Position numbers and translations under genes: made by a program. A stretch of DNA of 64,000 nucleotides from Chelydra serpentina (Eukaryota; Chordata; Testudines; Chelydridae): contig JBAIAC010000006.1 of NCBI GenBank assembly GCA_037349315.1, forward strand, positions 57,098,501-57,162,500. Reading direction: 5' to 3'. The notes below the pieces were generated by a model. It saw only the letters and a program-made list of their open reading frames with translations. It made no database searches and had not been told where the DNA came from. Every line of letters begins with the position of its first letter. The stretch's first letter is position 1. Positions 45,395 through 56,292 of the stretch are shown here, piece by piece.

Positions 45395-46660
45395 ATCCAA
45401 ACAACCTTAACTCTGCCCGGAGAAATTCATCACAATGGTTAGGCAATTCCATGATGGCATACTCGCTCATGTTATGTAAGGCGGCAAGTCATCTGAACCA
45501 ATCCCAACACCAGCAGGGCTGTGTGTTGGCCCAACCCTCTTCTGCCATGCTTCAGATGCCGTCCATGACTGTGATACTGGGATTGGCATCAGATACCAGA
45601 CGGATGGCAAGTTTTTCAATCTGAGGAGACTACAGGCAAAGACGAAGATACAGGAAGTGACTGTTCACGATCTTCTGTTTGCTGATTAGACTGTTCCCTG
45701 AATGACAAATCTGGGTCTGACATGGAGTGCAATGTGGACTATTTCTCTTCAGCTTGTGACAATTTTGGTTTCACAAATCAACATCAAGAAGATAAGAAGT
45801 GATGTACCAGCCTGTACCAGGAAAGCCTTACGTAGAGCCTACTATCACAGTGAATGGCCAAACACTCCAGGCAGTGGACAAGTTCACCTATGCTTGCAAT
45901 ACACGGTCACATGCAGTTCACATCGATGATGAAACCAATGCCAGATCTGCCAAAGCAAGTGTGGCCTTTGCCAGATTACATGCAAATGTGTGAGAGTGCA
46001 GAGGCATTAGTCAAAAACAATTCTGAAAGTCTACAAAGCCATTGTGTTTGCATGCACTTTGATGTATGCATGCAAAAATGGACGGTACACAGACACCATG
46101 TTATGAAGCTGAATCGCTTTCATATGGGCTGTCTGAGGAAACTGATGAGAATAAGATGGCAAGACAAGTTTCCAGATACTGAGGTTGTCATACAGGCAGG
46201 TGTATTCCAACTATCCATACTCTGATGAAATCACAGATGAAATGGGCAGGCTATGTCACAAAATGTCAGATGAGCGACTGCCAAAGAAGATCTTTTATGG
46301 TGAGCTAAAGGAGGGAAAACGATCTCAGGCAGGCCAGAAGAAACGTTTCAGACTTCCTCATGTTAGCCTTCAGGCATTTCAACACTGACCTAGAGTTTTG
46401 GGAAGATCTCGCTCATGACTGTTCTACTTGGTGAAGTCTCATCCATACCGAAGCTACTGTCTATGAGCAGAGGAGAACTACTGAGACAGAGCAGAAGCAT
46501 CAGCAGTGTAAATGTCACAACAATAGTATGTCCGCTCTTAATCAAGTAACTCATAGTGGCATCTCTTGTTCAGTGTGCCACAGACAGTTTAAAGCTCAAA
46601 CTGGCCTGATCAGCCGCTCACTTGTTCACAGAAACCAAACCAATCAGTAACATCATTGTC
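45395..46660 (+). mobile_element. RTE-like non-LTR retrotransposon 3' portion with terminal C2H2 finger
   Basis: Plus-strand reverse transcriptase remnant: MVRQFHDGMLAH, then HDCDTGIGIRYQTDGKFFNL, RRLQAKTKIQEVTVHDLLFA, then D and a stop where the catalytic FADD should end. It continues VPGKPYVEPTITVNGQTLQA, VDKFTYACNTRSHAV, NARSAKASVAFARLHANV, then HFDVCMQKWTVHRHHVMKLN and RFHMGCLRKLMRIRWQDKFP. The last block, CSVCHRQFKAQTGLISRSLV then HRN, matches the C2H2-like finger that ends this LINE family. Frames shift several times. The exact clade is not certain. Confidence 0.75.
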
Positions 46661-46965
46661 ATCTTTGAACTTGAAGGACAAACAACAACTTTGCCCTACA
46701 GTGACACCATGAAAAAAGTACAATTGGGATTATCACAATAGTGTTTATAATCCCAGAACAGATTAAACTGATTTTAAAAAAACACAATATTTTTCTCTTC
46801 CTGGTGATCTTATGACAGTGCAGAGCTAAGGTAGCACAGGAAGTCTATGCCAAAATTGAGAAATGAGCCAAGATATCCCTAGTCCCATTCCTGGATTTTT
46901 GGGCCAGCAGAAGGAAAGAAGGCTGGCAACATTGCAAAGTGGTAGGAACGTCTGGTTGTGCATTA

Positions 46966-47281
46966 CAGTAGGAACCTCAGTTACGAACACTTTGGGAATG
47001 GAGACTGTTTGTAACTCAAACGTTTGTAACTCTGAAGTTGAACAAAACATTATGGTCCTTTCAAAAGTTTACAACTGAACATTGACTTAATACAGCTTTG
47101 AAACTTCACTATGCAGAAGAAAAATACTGCTCTCTCTTTATTTTAGTAGTTTGTTTAACAAAGTACTGCACTATATTTATTTATTTATGTCTCTGCTGCT
47201 GCCTGATTACATACATCCAGTTCTAAATGGGGTATGTGGTCAGTTCGTAATTCTGGTGTTTGTAATTCTGAAGTTCTATTG
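46966..47281. mobile_element. Tigger-like MITE (316 bp)
   Basis: TA target duplication (46964-46965 and 47282-47283). The ends are CAGTAGGAACCTCAGTTACG and, from the right, CAATAGAACTTCAGAATTAC, an inverted repeat of about 24 bases. Internal wording (gtttgtaactcaaacgtttg, acatacatccagttctaaat) matches a turtle Tc1/mariner-Tigger MITE as I recall it. Confidence 0.75.
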
Positions 47282-47428
47282 TATGAGGAGAGGTGAGAGG
47301 CTGGGATGCCTGATTACAAATGAGGGGGAAAACAGAAGGTAATGTGGGAAGGCTGGAATAAACAAGGAAAGCTCCCTGTGTAGGAGTTGTAATGGGAATA
47401 CCATTTCTTCATTTGTGTATCGCAGGCA

Positions 47429-47590
47429 TCAGCAACCTTTAGCACACGGCTTGCCAGGGTAAGCCTGCTGGCGGGCCGGGCCGGTTTGTTTACTTGCCGT
47501 GTCCGCAGGTTCAGCCGATCATGGCTCCCGCTGGCCGTGGTTCACCGTCCCAGGCCAATGAGAGCTGCAGGAAGCGGTGTGGGCCGAGGG
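47429..47590 (+). mobile_element. hAT-derived fragment, left end only
   Basis: Begins caggcatcagcaacctttag, similar to the ends of the MITE at 13548, and continues with a GC-rich body (gccgggccggtttgtttact, ggctcccgctggccgtggtt). No right end. Truncated near 47590. Confidence 0.55.
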
Positions 47591-47775
47591 ATGTCCTGAA
47601 TTGTGTAATGTTCCTGTAGTGAAGTTTCAATATGGCTTATTCTTATTTGATGACATAGCATTTTCACGTGATGACACTACAATTATCATGTATCAGAGGG
47701 GTTGCCGTGTTAGTCTGGATCTGTAGAAGCGACAAAGAGTCCTGTGGCACTTTATAGACTAACAGACGTATTGGA

Positions 47776-47815
47776 GCATACACTTTCGTGGGTGAATACC
47801 CACTTGGTCGGATGC
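47776..47815 (-). ncRNA. Hammerhead-like motif, short fold-back left arm (degenerate)
   Basis: Minus strand: GCAT, CCGACCA in place of the CUGAUGA core, an intact stem II (GTGGGT/ACCCAC, loop ATTC), GAAA, GTGT, ATGC. The core is mutated, so it is most likely dead. Confidence 0.3.
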
Positions 47816-47877
47816 ATGCAGTGGAAATATCCAGAAATATCTGGATATATGGATATTCCTGGATATTTCCACTGCAT

Positions 47878-47917
47878 GCATCCGATGAAGTGGGTATTCA
47901 CCCACGAAAGTGTATGT
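47878..47917 (+). ncRNA. Hammerhead-like motif, short fold-back right arm
   Basis: GCAT, CCGATGA (47882-47888), six-pair stem II GTGGGT/ACCCAC with loop ATTC, GAAA (47906-47909), GTGT, ATGT. Stem I pairs with one G-U. The core differs from the consensus by one base. Confidence 0.45.
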
Positions 47918-47979
47918 TCCAATACGTCTGTTAGTCTATAAAGTGTCACAGGACTCTTTGTTGCTTCTACAGTTGTCAT

Positions 47980-49900
47980 GAATTGAAACATCACACACAA
48001 ACTATGTAACAACATGAGGCAAATATGTTTTTATATAACTGCATTTGATTGTGACTAGGGCCCCCTTACGCATATTGCCACTATATAAATAAGAAATACT
48101 GAAATGATTATGGTATAGCTTAGGCCCCTTCCAAGACTGTCCTCCCAGGGAGCCTCCAAAATGATTTAACCTGGTGGTCATAACAAGAAACGTTCTCCCC
48201 CTCTCCAATGTAATTTAGGATTAAAAAAAAATTAAATGTCAGTTACAACATTATTTCATTACCAGCAATTAACCAAACAATAATGAAAAATTATTGAAGA
48301 TCTAACTAGAAAAAAAGCTCAGCATGCTTTAGAAACATCAAAAGAGCATCTATTATTGCCTATGACACAAAGAAACTGCATAGTGTCAGAAAAAGTTTTC
48401 TATAATATGCAGTTTTAATAGAAGACAGCCATCTCTTTTGCTGCTGTTTTTTGTAATCACCCTTTTCTCGGGTTTCCTTTCTTCCAGCTCTGTCTTTTGA
48501 TCACTACGGTTATTGTACTGTACCACAGTAGCCAGTAAAAAAAACCCAACACATTCAGTAGGCAGGAAAACTTAAAAAAAAAATCCTTCTCCCTAAAAGG
48601 CTGTAAGGAGACCCCTACCACTATTTTCTTTCAGTCTGACTATAGCACTGATTAGGGAGAAGAGGGTGTCTTTCATGTATTACATGGGTATATGCAAATG
48701 GATTCAGTGTAGCACACACTGGCTGACTGCAATGCATTTCTGCTGCGCTTTTCCATTTGATTCTATCGTCTGGAAGATTTGAAACATAGCAGAGATGAGT
48801 GCATAGGATTAATTTCATATTTAAAATATGTCAAGGTAAAACCAGAAGCTAGGGTAGGAAGGCAGATCATGAAATAAGCTGTCTGTATCTACAACGTAAG
48901 CTTAATTTATTATCTGACAGATGGCTGTGGGTGGGGAGCTGCAGAGCAGGGAAGGGAAAGGCAGCTGATGAAGAAGTGAGTTTTCAGGATCTGTAACCAA
49001 GGCTCCACATATTATCATTGCACAGCTGTGGAATCCATTGCCTGTTATAGACAACAACAAAATCATAAACTAAGAACAAACAGATGCATTATTGTCTTCC
49101 TGAGCCTGAAGCCTGCCTGGAAAAACAACTCTGACAAGTGTGAACCTATCCCATGTCATATCACTGGGATAACTCTGCAACCCAAAGATGACCATTTGAA
49201 CATTCATTACTGTCAACTATTTCACTGCTGATTATTTTAGCAGAAACATCCACCTAACAGGCCTGTCCCAAAACTGCAAGCTGCTTCCTACCTTGCCTGA
49301 GGTTCCAAAACTTCCAGCTTTCCCCTTCACAACTTCTATGTTGTAGCTATGAGTTATCAATATAAAAAAAAAATGCAGCACAAGGAAGATGTGGGAACAC
49401 CATGCAATGGAATACAGTGATTTTAGTTTAAAATAGAAAAGCTTATGGATTAATTATACTAATTGGTTCCCTATTTATTTAGCAAAAAAAAAAACCCAAC
49501 CCGATTTGTAAAATTTAAATGATGCTGCTGCATAAAATCCAGTCTGCCAGAGCAATCACATGCTAATTGGTGAATTTCGGTATATCATGCCATGGAATAT
49601 ATGGGCCTTGTTTATCACTATCAAATTCTAGGCTATATCAACATATTACCAAGAAAGTAAATTGGGGGAAGGAGGAAGTGAACTAGAAGTTCACTTAGCA
49701 ATAAAATCGCAGAGTACCAATAATATGATTGCTACTGAGTACAGGTTATAACACAACATTTAATATAGTCATGAAGATGAACTAAGGGGTGGAAAGTCTC
49801 ATGTTCCAATAAGACGCTCCCACTATCTTGAACCATAACATATAATTCAGTAACCTAGGAAATATAGGGTTAGAGGGTGAACAGAAGCTCATGCACCAAT
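47980..49900. other. ELOVL4: Intron 1 stretch without recognised features
   Basis: AT-rich non-coding sequence. Open frames here are short, lack homology that I recognise, and occur on both strands. Nothing supported. Confidence 0.6.
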
Positions 49901-50709
49901 AAGCTCTCAGTATTTATAACTGAACAGGGACCCCTAATAGAGAAAGCTGAGGCAGAAGAGACTAATATTTTATAATTTACCTGCAGGGATGGAGGGCACC
50001 GTCCTCTTTTCCTCACCCCCACTGACTGGCTAAAACCAGAACTGTTCAATGCACTATTAATGGACTGAGAGTCCCAGTCTGCTCTGCACAGAGAGGAATG
50101 GAGCCATTTTGACCGCTGTGTGACAGTGACAGTGAGTAAAGGGGGAAGACGGGGAGGGACAGCCTCTCTCCAGAGTGGCTGTGGACTGGAAGAAGGAAAG
50201 AGGGTAGAAAGGCTGGAGACAGTAGACATGGCAGGGGCAGGCGGGGAGTAGCAGGGGACAAGAAGAAAGCAATAAATAGGTAGAACAGGGGATGAAGGGG
50301 TCAGCAGGGCTTGGCAAAGGAAGACTAAGTGGAGCGCGAGGGATAACGGGACGGGAATGCTGGGGAAGATGAGAACAGGGGAAGGGAGCAGAATACAGCA
50401 GAAGGCGCTGGATACAGGCAGGGCATGGAAGGAGATCCCCAAGGGATGGTAACAGGGGCTGGAGAGCTAACGAAGAGCGGAGAGCTGGGGCAAGGCAGAG
50501 AACGGGGTAGGAAGCAGAGGCTAGGGGGAAGCGTTGGCTGGGCACGTCGGCGGGGGCTAAGGGGAGCGGAGACGGGGCACGACGGAGGCTAGGAGGGGGC
50601 ACTGGCTGGGGCCCGGCGCGGATAGGGGGAAGCAGAGTCGGGGCACGGCAGTGACTGCGGCGCAGCGGAGGCTGGGGCACGGCAGGTGCGTGCAAGCGGC
50701 GCCGGGTAC

Positions 50710-50809
50710 CTCGGATGCTCCAGCTCCAGCGGTAGAACTCGAGGGTGTCGTTCAGCAGGCTGGACACGAGGCCCGTGGCCCTGCCCGGCTGCTCGGCGGC
50801 GGATCCCAT
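50710..50809 (-). CDS. ELOVL4: ELOVL4 exon 1: start codon and residues 1-33
   Basis: Starts at ATG 50809-50807 and ends at 50710 before donor gtaccc. Its 100 coding bases equal the human exon 1. It encodes MGSAAEQPGRATGLVSSLLN then DTLEFYRWSWSIR. The N-terminal NDT (Asn20) is the N-glycosylation site also present in human ELOVL4, and NDT.EFYRW.WSI is the family hallmark at this position. The first 14 residues are unlike human, as expected for this variable end. The open frame continues past 50710, but that is intron. The last base joins exon 2 to make Asp34. Confidence 0.95.
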
Positions 50810-51054
50810 GGCGAGCAGCAGAGGTGTCTGGGGCGGGTGCGCTGCGGGTGCCTCAGTGCCGGAGCTGCTGCTCCCTGCTCGCGCCGGGCACGTAATTTAA
50901 GTGTGTGCCGCTGCTGGGTCGCTCGCCGCAGACTCCGCCTCGCGCTGACCGGCCTGTGCCCGCGGGCAGGGCGCGCGGGCGGGCGCAGCGGAACAGGCGC
51001 CGGGCTCCGAGTCCGGCGGCTGGGGATGGTCCGGAGCGCAGCACTCGGCTCGAA

Positions 51055-51062
51055 TCACGTGA
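51055..51062. promoter_or_regulatory. Palindromic E-box TCACGTGA
   Basis: CACGTG core with flanking T and A, followed by CC, inside the CpG island about 245 bases upstream of the start codon. This form is bound by USF and MiT/TFE-type bHLH-zip factors. Function here is inferred only. Confidence 0.4.
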
Positions 51063-51339
51063 CCTGGGGCCTGCAGCCTCCCCCCCCCCGGTCTCGCCGC
51101 AGCACCCCACAGACAGCGCTCCATCACCGGCCGCGCAGGCGCACACGGCCTGGCGCTCAGCCTGTGGCGGGGCGGACGCTGCTTGCACGGGAGTTCGCCC
51201 GGCAGTGGTAGGTGCGGGGCCAGGTTGCCGGGGTTGGGTCCGGTTAGGGCGAACGCGGCAGTTCCCAGCCCCCGCCCTGGTTCCTCCTCCCCCTTGGCAA
51301 GGTGGGACCGGCCTGGTGCTGGGGACCCCTGAGTATTAG

Positions 51340-52680
51340 CTAGTCCATCCCGGGCAGGTGTTTGTCTAACCTCCAGCTTGTCCCAGCGCTTCCCCGCGTT
51401 GACAGCACGTTTTCCCTAATGGCCAACCTAAATCCCCATGCTGCAATGTAAGCCCCCGGCGTCTTGTCCTGCCCTTGGTTAGCTATCCCACCCCTCTTTA
51501 TAGCAACCTTTTGTGTACCTGCTGTTACCCTGGCTCCCCGCTCAGCCCTCTCTTCTCCAGACCAGACAACCCCCTTTTATTTTCCAATCGTTCCTCATAG
51601 GTCATGTTTTCTAGACCTTTCATCATTTTTGTTGTTCTCCTCTGGACTGTCTCTTATTTGTCCACAGCCTTCCCAAAGTATGGTGCCCAGAAGGGGACAC
51701 TGGACACCAGCGGAGGCTGTATGAGTGCTGAGTAGGGCGGAAGAATTACTTCTCAAGTCTTACTTACAATACTCCTGCTAATACATTCCAGAATGATGTT
51801 CACTTTTTATGTAACAGCGTTACACCGTTGACTCTTATAATGGATCATAAACTAAATAACCCCCCCAGATCCTTTTCCACAGTACTCTTTCCTAGGCAGT
51901 CATTTCCCATTTTATATATGTTCAATTGATTATTCCCTCCCAAGTGTAGTATTTTGCATTTGTCCTTATTGAATTTCATCCTATTTATTTCAGACTATTT
52001 CTTCAATTTGTCAAGATCATCCTGTCCTCCAAAGCACTTCTAACCCTGCCCAGCTTGGTATAGTCTGCATATTTTATAAATATACTCTCTATGCCATTAA
52101 CCAAATCATTTATGAATATATTGAATAGAACTAGACCCAGGACTGATCCCTGTGGGACCTCACTTGATATGTCCTTCCAGCTTGACTGTAAACCATTGAT
52201 AACTACTGTCTGAGTATACGTTTCCATCCAGTTGTGCACCCACCTTACAGTATGTTCAGGCTATATTCCTAGATGTTTATGAGAAGGTCATGTGAGACAG
52301 TATCAAAAGCCTTACTAAAGTAGAGAGATATCACAGCTACTGCTTCCCCCGACCCCCCAATCCAAAAGACTTGTTATCCTATCAGAGAAGGATATTAGGT
52401 TGGTTTGACATGACTGATTTTTGACAAACCCATGATACTCTTACTTATCACCTTATGTTCTTCTAGGTGCTTGCAAATTGATTGTTTGAATATTTGCTCC
52501 ATTATCTTTCCCAGTACCGAAGTAAAGGTGACAAGTCTATAAGTCCCTGGGTTGCCTGATTCCCCTTTACCTTGATAGGTATTATATTTGCCTTTTTTCC
52601 TGTCCTCTGGGATCTCACACATCTGCCACAAATTCTCAAAGTTAAACTTCTCAAACTTTTGATAAAAATGAAACATTTAG
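51340..52680 (-). mobile_element. CR1 LINE copy 3, immediately upstream of the promoter
   Basis: Minus-strand polymerase remnants. 52395-52676 has IPEDRKKGKYNTYQGKGESG, YRLVTFTSVLGKIMEQIFK and ICKHLEEHKVI. 52003-52239 has MHNWMETYTQTVVINGLQSS, SEVPQGSVLGLVLFNIFIND and IFIKYADYTKLGRV, where the catalytic YADD has become YADY. The 3' part reaches about 51340, at the edge of the CpG island. Confidence 0.85.
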
Positions 52681-52870
52681 TGGAAAGATACTGAACTAAA
52701 TGGACCACTGGGAGGTGGCAGATCCCAGTTCAAATCCCTTCTCCCACTCAGGTAGAGCGGGGACTTAAACTGGTGCTCTCCCATATCCCAGGTGAGTACC
52801 CTAACCATTGAGCTAAAAGTTATAAGGGAGGGCCTCCCCTTTCCCTGCCCCCTGGGCCAGCCACAAGGGC
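52680..52870 (-). repeat. tRNA-like SINE fragment
   Basis: On the minus strand TTTAGCTCAATGGTTAGGGT resembles an A box and CAGTTTAAGTCC a B box, the same type as 6604-6672 on the other strand. Degraded. Confidence 0.45.
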
Positions 52871-52899
52871 CCAATCTGATAAGTGAGCTCTTATTGCAC

Positions 52900-54715
52900 T
52901 AGGTGAGTTAGGCAGAGGAACACGCATCTACACGCCTGGTTCATACATCGCTCTGGGGCTTAGGCACAGGGCTGCAGTGCATATGCACAGAAGGATAAGC
53001 ACCGAGGAACTTCTATTGAAAAAAATTAGTTGCTCGGCAAGTTTAGGTATCTACAGGGCTCAGTCAGTGACTGGGATGATCCCAGGTGCTTCAGAGGAAG
53101 ATGAAAGAAATCCTTCTTGCAAAAGAAAGTTATGGGATTACCTCCTGAAAAGAAAAGTTTCCTCTCAGACATTTGCATATTTCCTGAAGTTCGCGTATTT
53201 ATCTCTGTGAAATAGTGTACTAATCCTTTAAATGATAGCCTGGAGTGTAATCAAGGAGGCCCTGCATTGGGGCTGGACTATATAAAGAGGAAGAGGCAAC
53301 AAAGTGGAGAATAAAAGTCATGCAGGTTATAGTGCAAGGTTGTTTGTGTGTTTCCTCAGATTCTAGGCTAGCTTGAGGCTTTGTTTTGGACTTTAAGTTT
53401 GGGAGCTGTGAACCAGGGTCCCGAGATAAGGGCCTTTGAACTATTATTCCAAGTGCTCCTTCCCTGGGCTATGTTAAAGGAAATATACTTATTCTGATTA
53501 GTTTGTTTTGGTTTCATATCGACTTGATCTGGGCAAGACGATTTATTAATGCTGCATTAGGAGAAAAATGTAAATGAGGTGTACCTGCAGTGCCACTGCT
53601 GGCCATAAGAGGCCCACCCCTTTAAAATATCCCTTTCAACCCTTTAAAAAAAAAAAGGTGTTACTGACCTTCTAAGATGTCTCAGTCCAGAAATTCTTCA
53701 GCTTGCTTTTGGTTTGATATGATAACTCTCTATAGGATGAAAAATCTTATAATTTGCAGACCACCAGTAGTGTGTGACTAGAAAAATAACAAAAATTTAA
53801 CAGAGCATAGATTTCTGCAGAATTTGACATCTTGTTTATACGGAAAGATGAAAACTTTTCATTGGCTTTCTATTGGAAGTAGGCATGAGAGACTTGGGTG
53901 AAGTCATGTGCAAGTAATTTAGGTCATTTTATAAAATGTATAGAAGATCTTGTAAGGAAGCATCCTGGGCCCTGAGGTTTTATTCGCTATTGACCATTCC
54001 AGGCTGCTCAAGGACTGATACAGAGTAGACATGGAGCCTTCCTCAGCTACAGAGAGACTCTACAATTCAAGACATTTGAAAGTAAGGAAAGAGTAAAAAA
54101 GATATAAATGAATGGATCTGAGGGGGATTTTGTAAAATTTTTTAAGTGTATATGAATAACAAGTAATAAGCTTGTACTTCAGAGGGGAACAAAAGGAATA
54201 AAAAATCCTACATATGTATGTGAAACTAGGCCAAGAGTTAATGTTGCCACAATGACCTTAACCTTTGAAATGTATTGACTTTTCAGTGCTTTGAATGTTG
54301 TATTACCATTAGTTTTTTGCACTTAATTTTTTAAACATTATTCCCACATTTTCTTTTTTTTCCTTTTAAGGGATTAATTTTCATAGTTTGAGGTCTTTTG
54401 ACTTAACCAGTGGAGTTTTTAAGCTACTTGTATTGCAACTATTAATTTGTATATCTCACTAACTCTGCTGGTGGTGCCAACAGAGCTTGTATGCTCTTTG
54501 AATAAACAAGTGCGAACTGGTCTGCACAGGAGTTGCAATAATGCATCTGTTCTATACTTAAATAAATTTCAGTTGGCTTAAGGGAACTTTCTGCTGTATG
54601 AGCTCAGTATGCAATATTCAAATAATTATAACAATTAAAATAATATTACTAATTACAATGCCTTTTGTCTATATGTATCAAGTGCTTTACTATGCACGGC
54701 ATGGTTTGCTCCATT
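52900..54715. other. 5' flank, mostly unrecognised, with a possible LTR
   Basis: A stretch at about 53230-53650 has a TATA-like ctatataaagaggaag followed by sequence resembling an LTR R-U5, but no ends or duplications can be fixed. The remainder is AT-rich with nothing recognised. Confidence 0.3.
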
Positions 54716-54717
54716 GT

Positions 54718-55385
54718 TAGGGTTGCCAGGTGTCCGTTTTTTTAAAAGGGACCCTGGTGGCTCTGGTAAGCACCGCTGACTGGGTCGTTAAAAGTCTGGT
54801 TGGCAGGGCTGGCAAGCACCCTACCTGGCTCTGCGTGGCTCCCAGTGCACCAGCTCCGCAGCTCCCATTGGCTGGGAACTGCAGCCAATGGGAGTTGCAG
54901 GGGCGATGCCTGTGCATGGAGGCAGTGCGCACCACGCAGAGCCACCTGGCCATGCCTTACCCTAGGAGCCGAGGGACATGTCGCCGCTTCCGGGGAGCCC
55001 CTGGAAGTAAGCGCTGCCCAGAGCCCGCACCTCCTCACGCACCCCAACCCCCTCCCCCAGCCTGGAGCTCCCTCCTGGAGCCCGCACCCCCTCCCACACT
55101 TGCCCCAGCCCTGAGCTCCCTCCCAGAGCCCGCACCCTGCATCCTCTCCTGCACCCCAGCCCTGAGCCCCCTCCCACACCCAAACTCCCTCCCGGAGCCT
55201 GCACCCCCTCGCACCTCTGCCCTGACCTGGAGCCCTTCCTGCACCCTGAACCCCTCGTTTCTGGTCCCACCCCAGAACCCGCACCTCTAGCCCAAAGCCT
55301 ATACCCCCACACACACCCCTGCCTTAGCCCGGAGCCCCCTCCCACACTCCAAACCCCTTGGCTCCACCTCCCAGCCCAATTTGAC
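54718..55385 (+). repeat. GC-rich turtle repeat with degenerate CT-rich tandem array
   Basis: Begins gggttgccaggtgtccgttt, then taaaagggaccctggtggct and gactgggtcgttaaaagtct, wording I associate with an abundant turtle repeat. From about 55015 to 55370 a degenerate unit of roughly 30 bases (gagcccgcaccccctc, ccctgagctccctccc) is repeated. The proline- or glycine-rich open frames on both strands come from this array. Confidence 0.6.
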
Positions 55386-55389
55386 CTGA

Positions 55390-56160
55390 TAGTATCTTTT
55401 CAACAATCACAAGTAATAAGGATCTTTGTTCTGGGTTGATCCAAAAGATGAACCCTCCATTTCAGAGTGTTCCCTAGCCTCCTGACATTGATTCATAACT
55501 AATTGCTGGAGGTTTTATCCTAGGAAGGAGCCATTTAGTTAATGTGTTATCACCAGTGTATTCATGTGTGTTCATATGTGCAAGTGCATGTTCACAGCCT
55601 CATTTGTGTTTCAGTGCAGCTTCTTTTGAAAACTAGTGTTACAGACATGAGAACTGTGATAACTTCAGTAAAGTGAAGATAGTGGTAACCTCAGAAAAGT
55701 GTGCATGCTCTTACTGGCTGGTATTGTGACTCTCCCAAGTCCCAAATACAATGTAAATTTCTCTTACCTTTACAGAGCCAAGTATTGGCTATAATATCTG
55801 CCACAGAATCTACTTTTTTTTCCCCATGTGTGGCAAGCACACTTTTGCAATGAAAGATGCATATGCATAAATGTATGGTGAATTACCTGGTGTATTGAGG
55901 GCATTATGTTGAAACTAGAGAAACCTGTATGGTCACATCTACAGCACCTTGCTAACTAACAAGTGCTACATTTTCCTGGCTCTGATCCCACGGGTGTAGT
56001 ACACTCACCTTAGTAGGTGTGTAGCTATATAAGGATGATTTGGATCCTGGCTTCTATTCTAGAATTTGGCTGAAATGTAGGGAATATTCCCCAACAGATG
56101 CCACTTGTGGCAATATAGTTAGGTGAAGATGTATTGATTGTGCAAAGTGTATACTATCTG
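55390..56160. other. 5' flank, nothing recognised
   Basis: AT-rich non-coding sequence without coding or repeat signals that I can name. Confidence 0.5.
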
Positions 56161-56165
56161 TGGCT

Positions 56166-56292
56166 CATAGGTGCTGGAACTATGGGTGCTGCCACACCAG
56201 CTGGCTTGAAGTGGTTTCATTATATACTGTGTTTACAGTTCAGTTCAATGGCTCTCAACACCCCCACTATCAAAATTATTCCAACACCCCTG
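56166..56292. mobile_element. hAT-type MITE, family GGTGCTGGAAC, copy 3 (inverted relative to copies 1-2)
   Basis: Flanked by CTGTGGCT (56158-56165) and CTCTGGCT (56293-56300), 7 of 8 identical. Starts cataggtgctggaactatgg. Its interior, ggcttgaagtggtttcatta, is the reverse complement of the tggaaaccacttcaa block of the other copies. Confidence 0.8.

Larger units (their letters stand above)
47721..47972. mobile_element. Short fold-back repeat with mirrored hammerhead-like motifs
   Basis: A near-perfect palindrome centred between 47846 and 47847, with arms of about 120 bases (47721-47842 and 47851-47972). The outer ends carry ctgtagaagcgacaaagagt and its mirror image. Because of the symmetry, almost the same open frame reads on both strands. 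The arms belong to the repeat family related to the Penelope ends (actttatagactaacagacg). Confidence 0.75.
29439..50709 (-). other. ELOVL4: ELOVL4 intron 1 (21.3 kb)
   Basis: Phase-1 intron, by far the longest. Transposable elements cover most of 29.55-35.3 kb and 43.1-47.97 kb. No gene or element is recognised in 31.14-31.98 kb, 35.3-36.64 kb, 36.8-39.35 kb, 40.95-42.65 kb or 48.0-49.9 kb beyond AT-rich sequence. 50.0-50.65 kb becomes purine- and GC-rich on approach to the CpG island. Confidence 0.9.
50560..51310. promoter_or_regulatory. ELOVL4: CpG-island promoter of ELOVL4
   Basis: GC- and CpG-rich block surrounding exon 1, unlike the AT-rich flanks. It has no obvious TATA box. Visible motifs are GGGGCGGG (50830-50837, 21 bases upstream of the start codon), GGCGGGGCGG (51166-51175), a palindromic E-box TCACGTGA (51055-51062) and an NRF1-like CGCGCAGGCGCA (51132-51143). 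A TATA-less CpG-island promoter is usual for ELOVL4-type genes. The transcription start is not determined. Long open frames on both strands here come from GC content. Confidence 0.85.

Noticed and set aside
50057..50809. 250-codon open frame starting at the ELOVL4 start codon
   Set aside because: Only the first 100 bases are exon 1. The rest is read-through past a good splice donor into GC-rich intron.
50651..51339. Long plus-strand and minus-strand open frames of 69-186 codons in the CpG island
   Set aside because: High GC removes stop codons. The frames overlap on both strands, are rich in Arg, Ala, Pro and Gly, and match no family that I know.
54730..55345. Proline-rich (+) and glycine-rich (-) open frames up to 190 codons
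   Set aside because: They come from a degenerate CT-rich tandem array in a turtle repeat, not from a gene.
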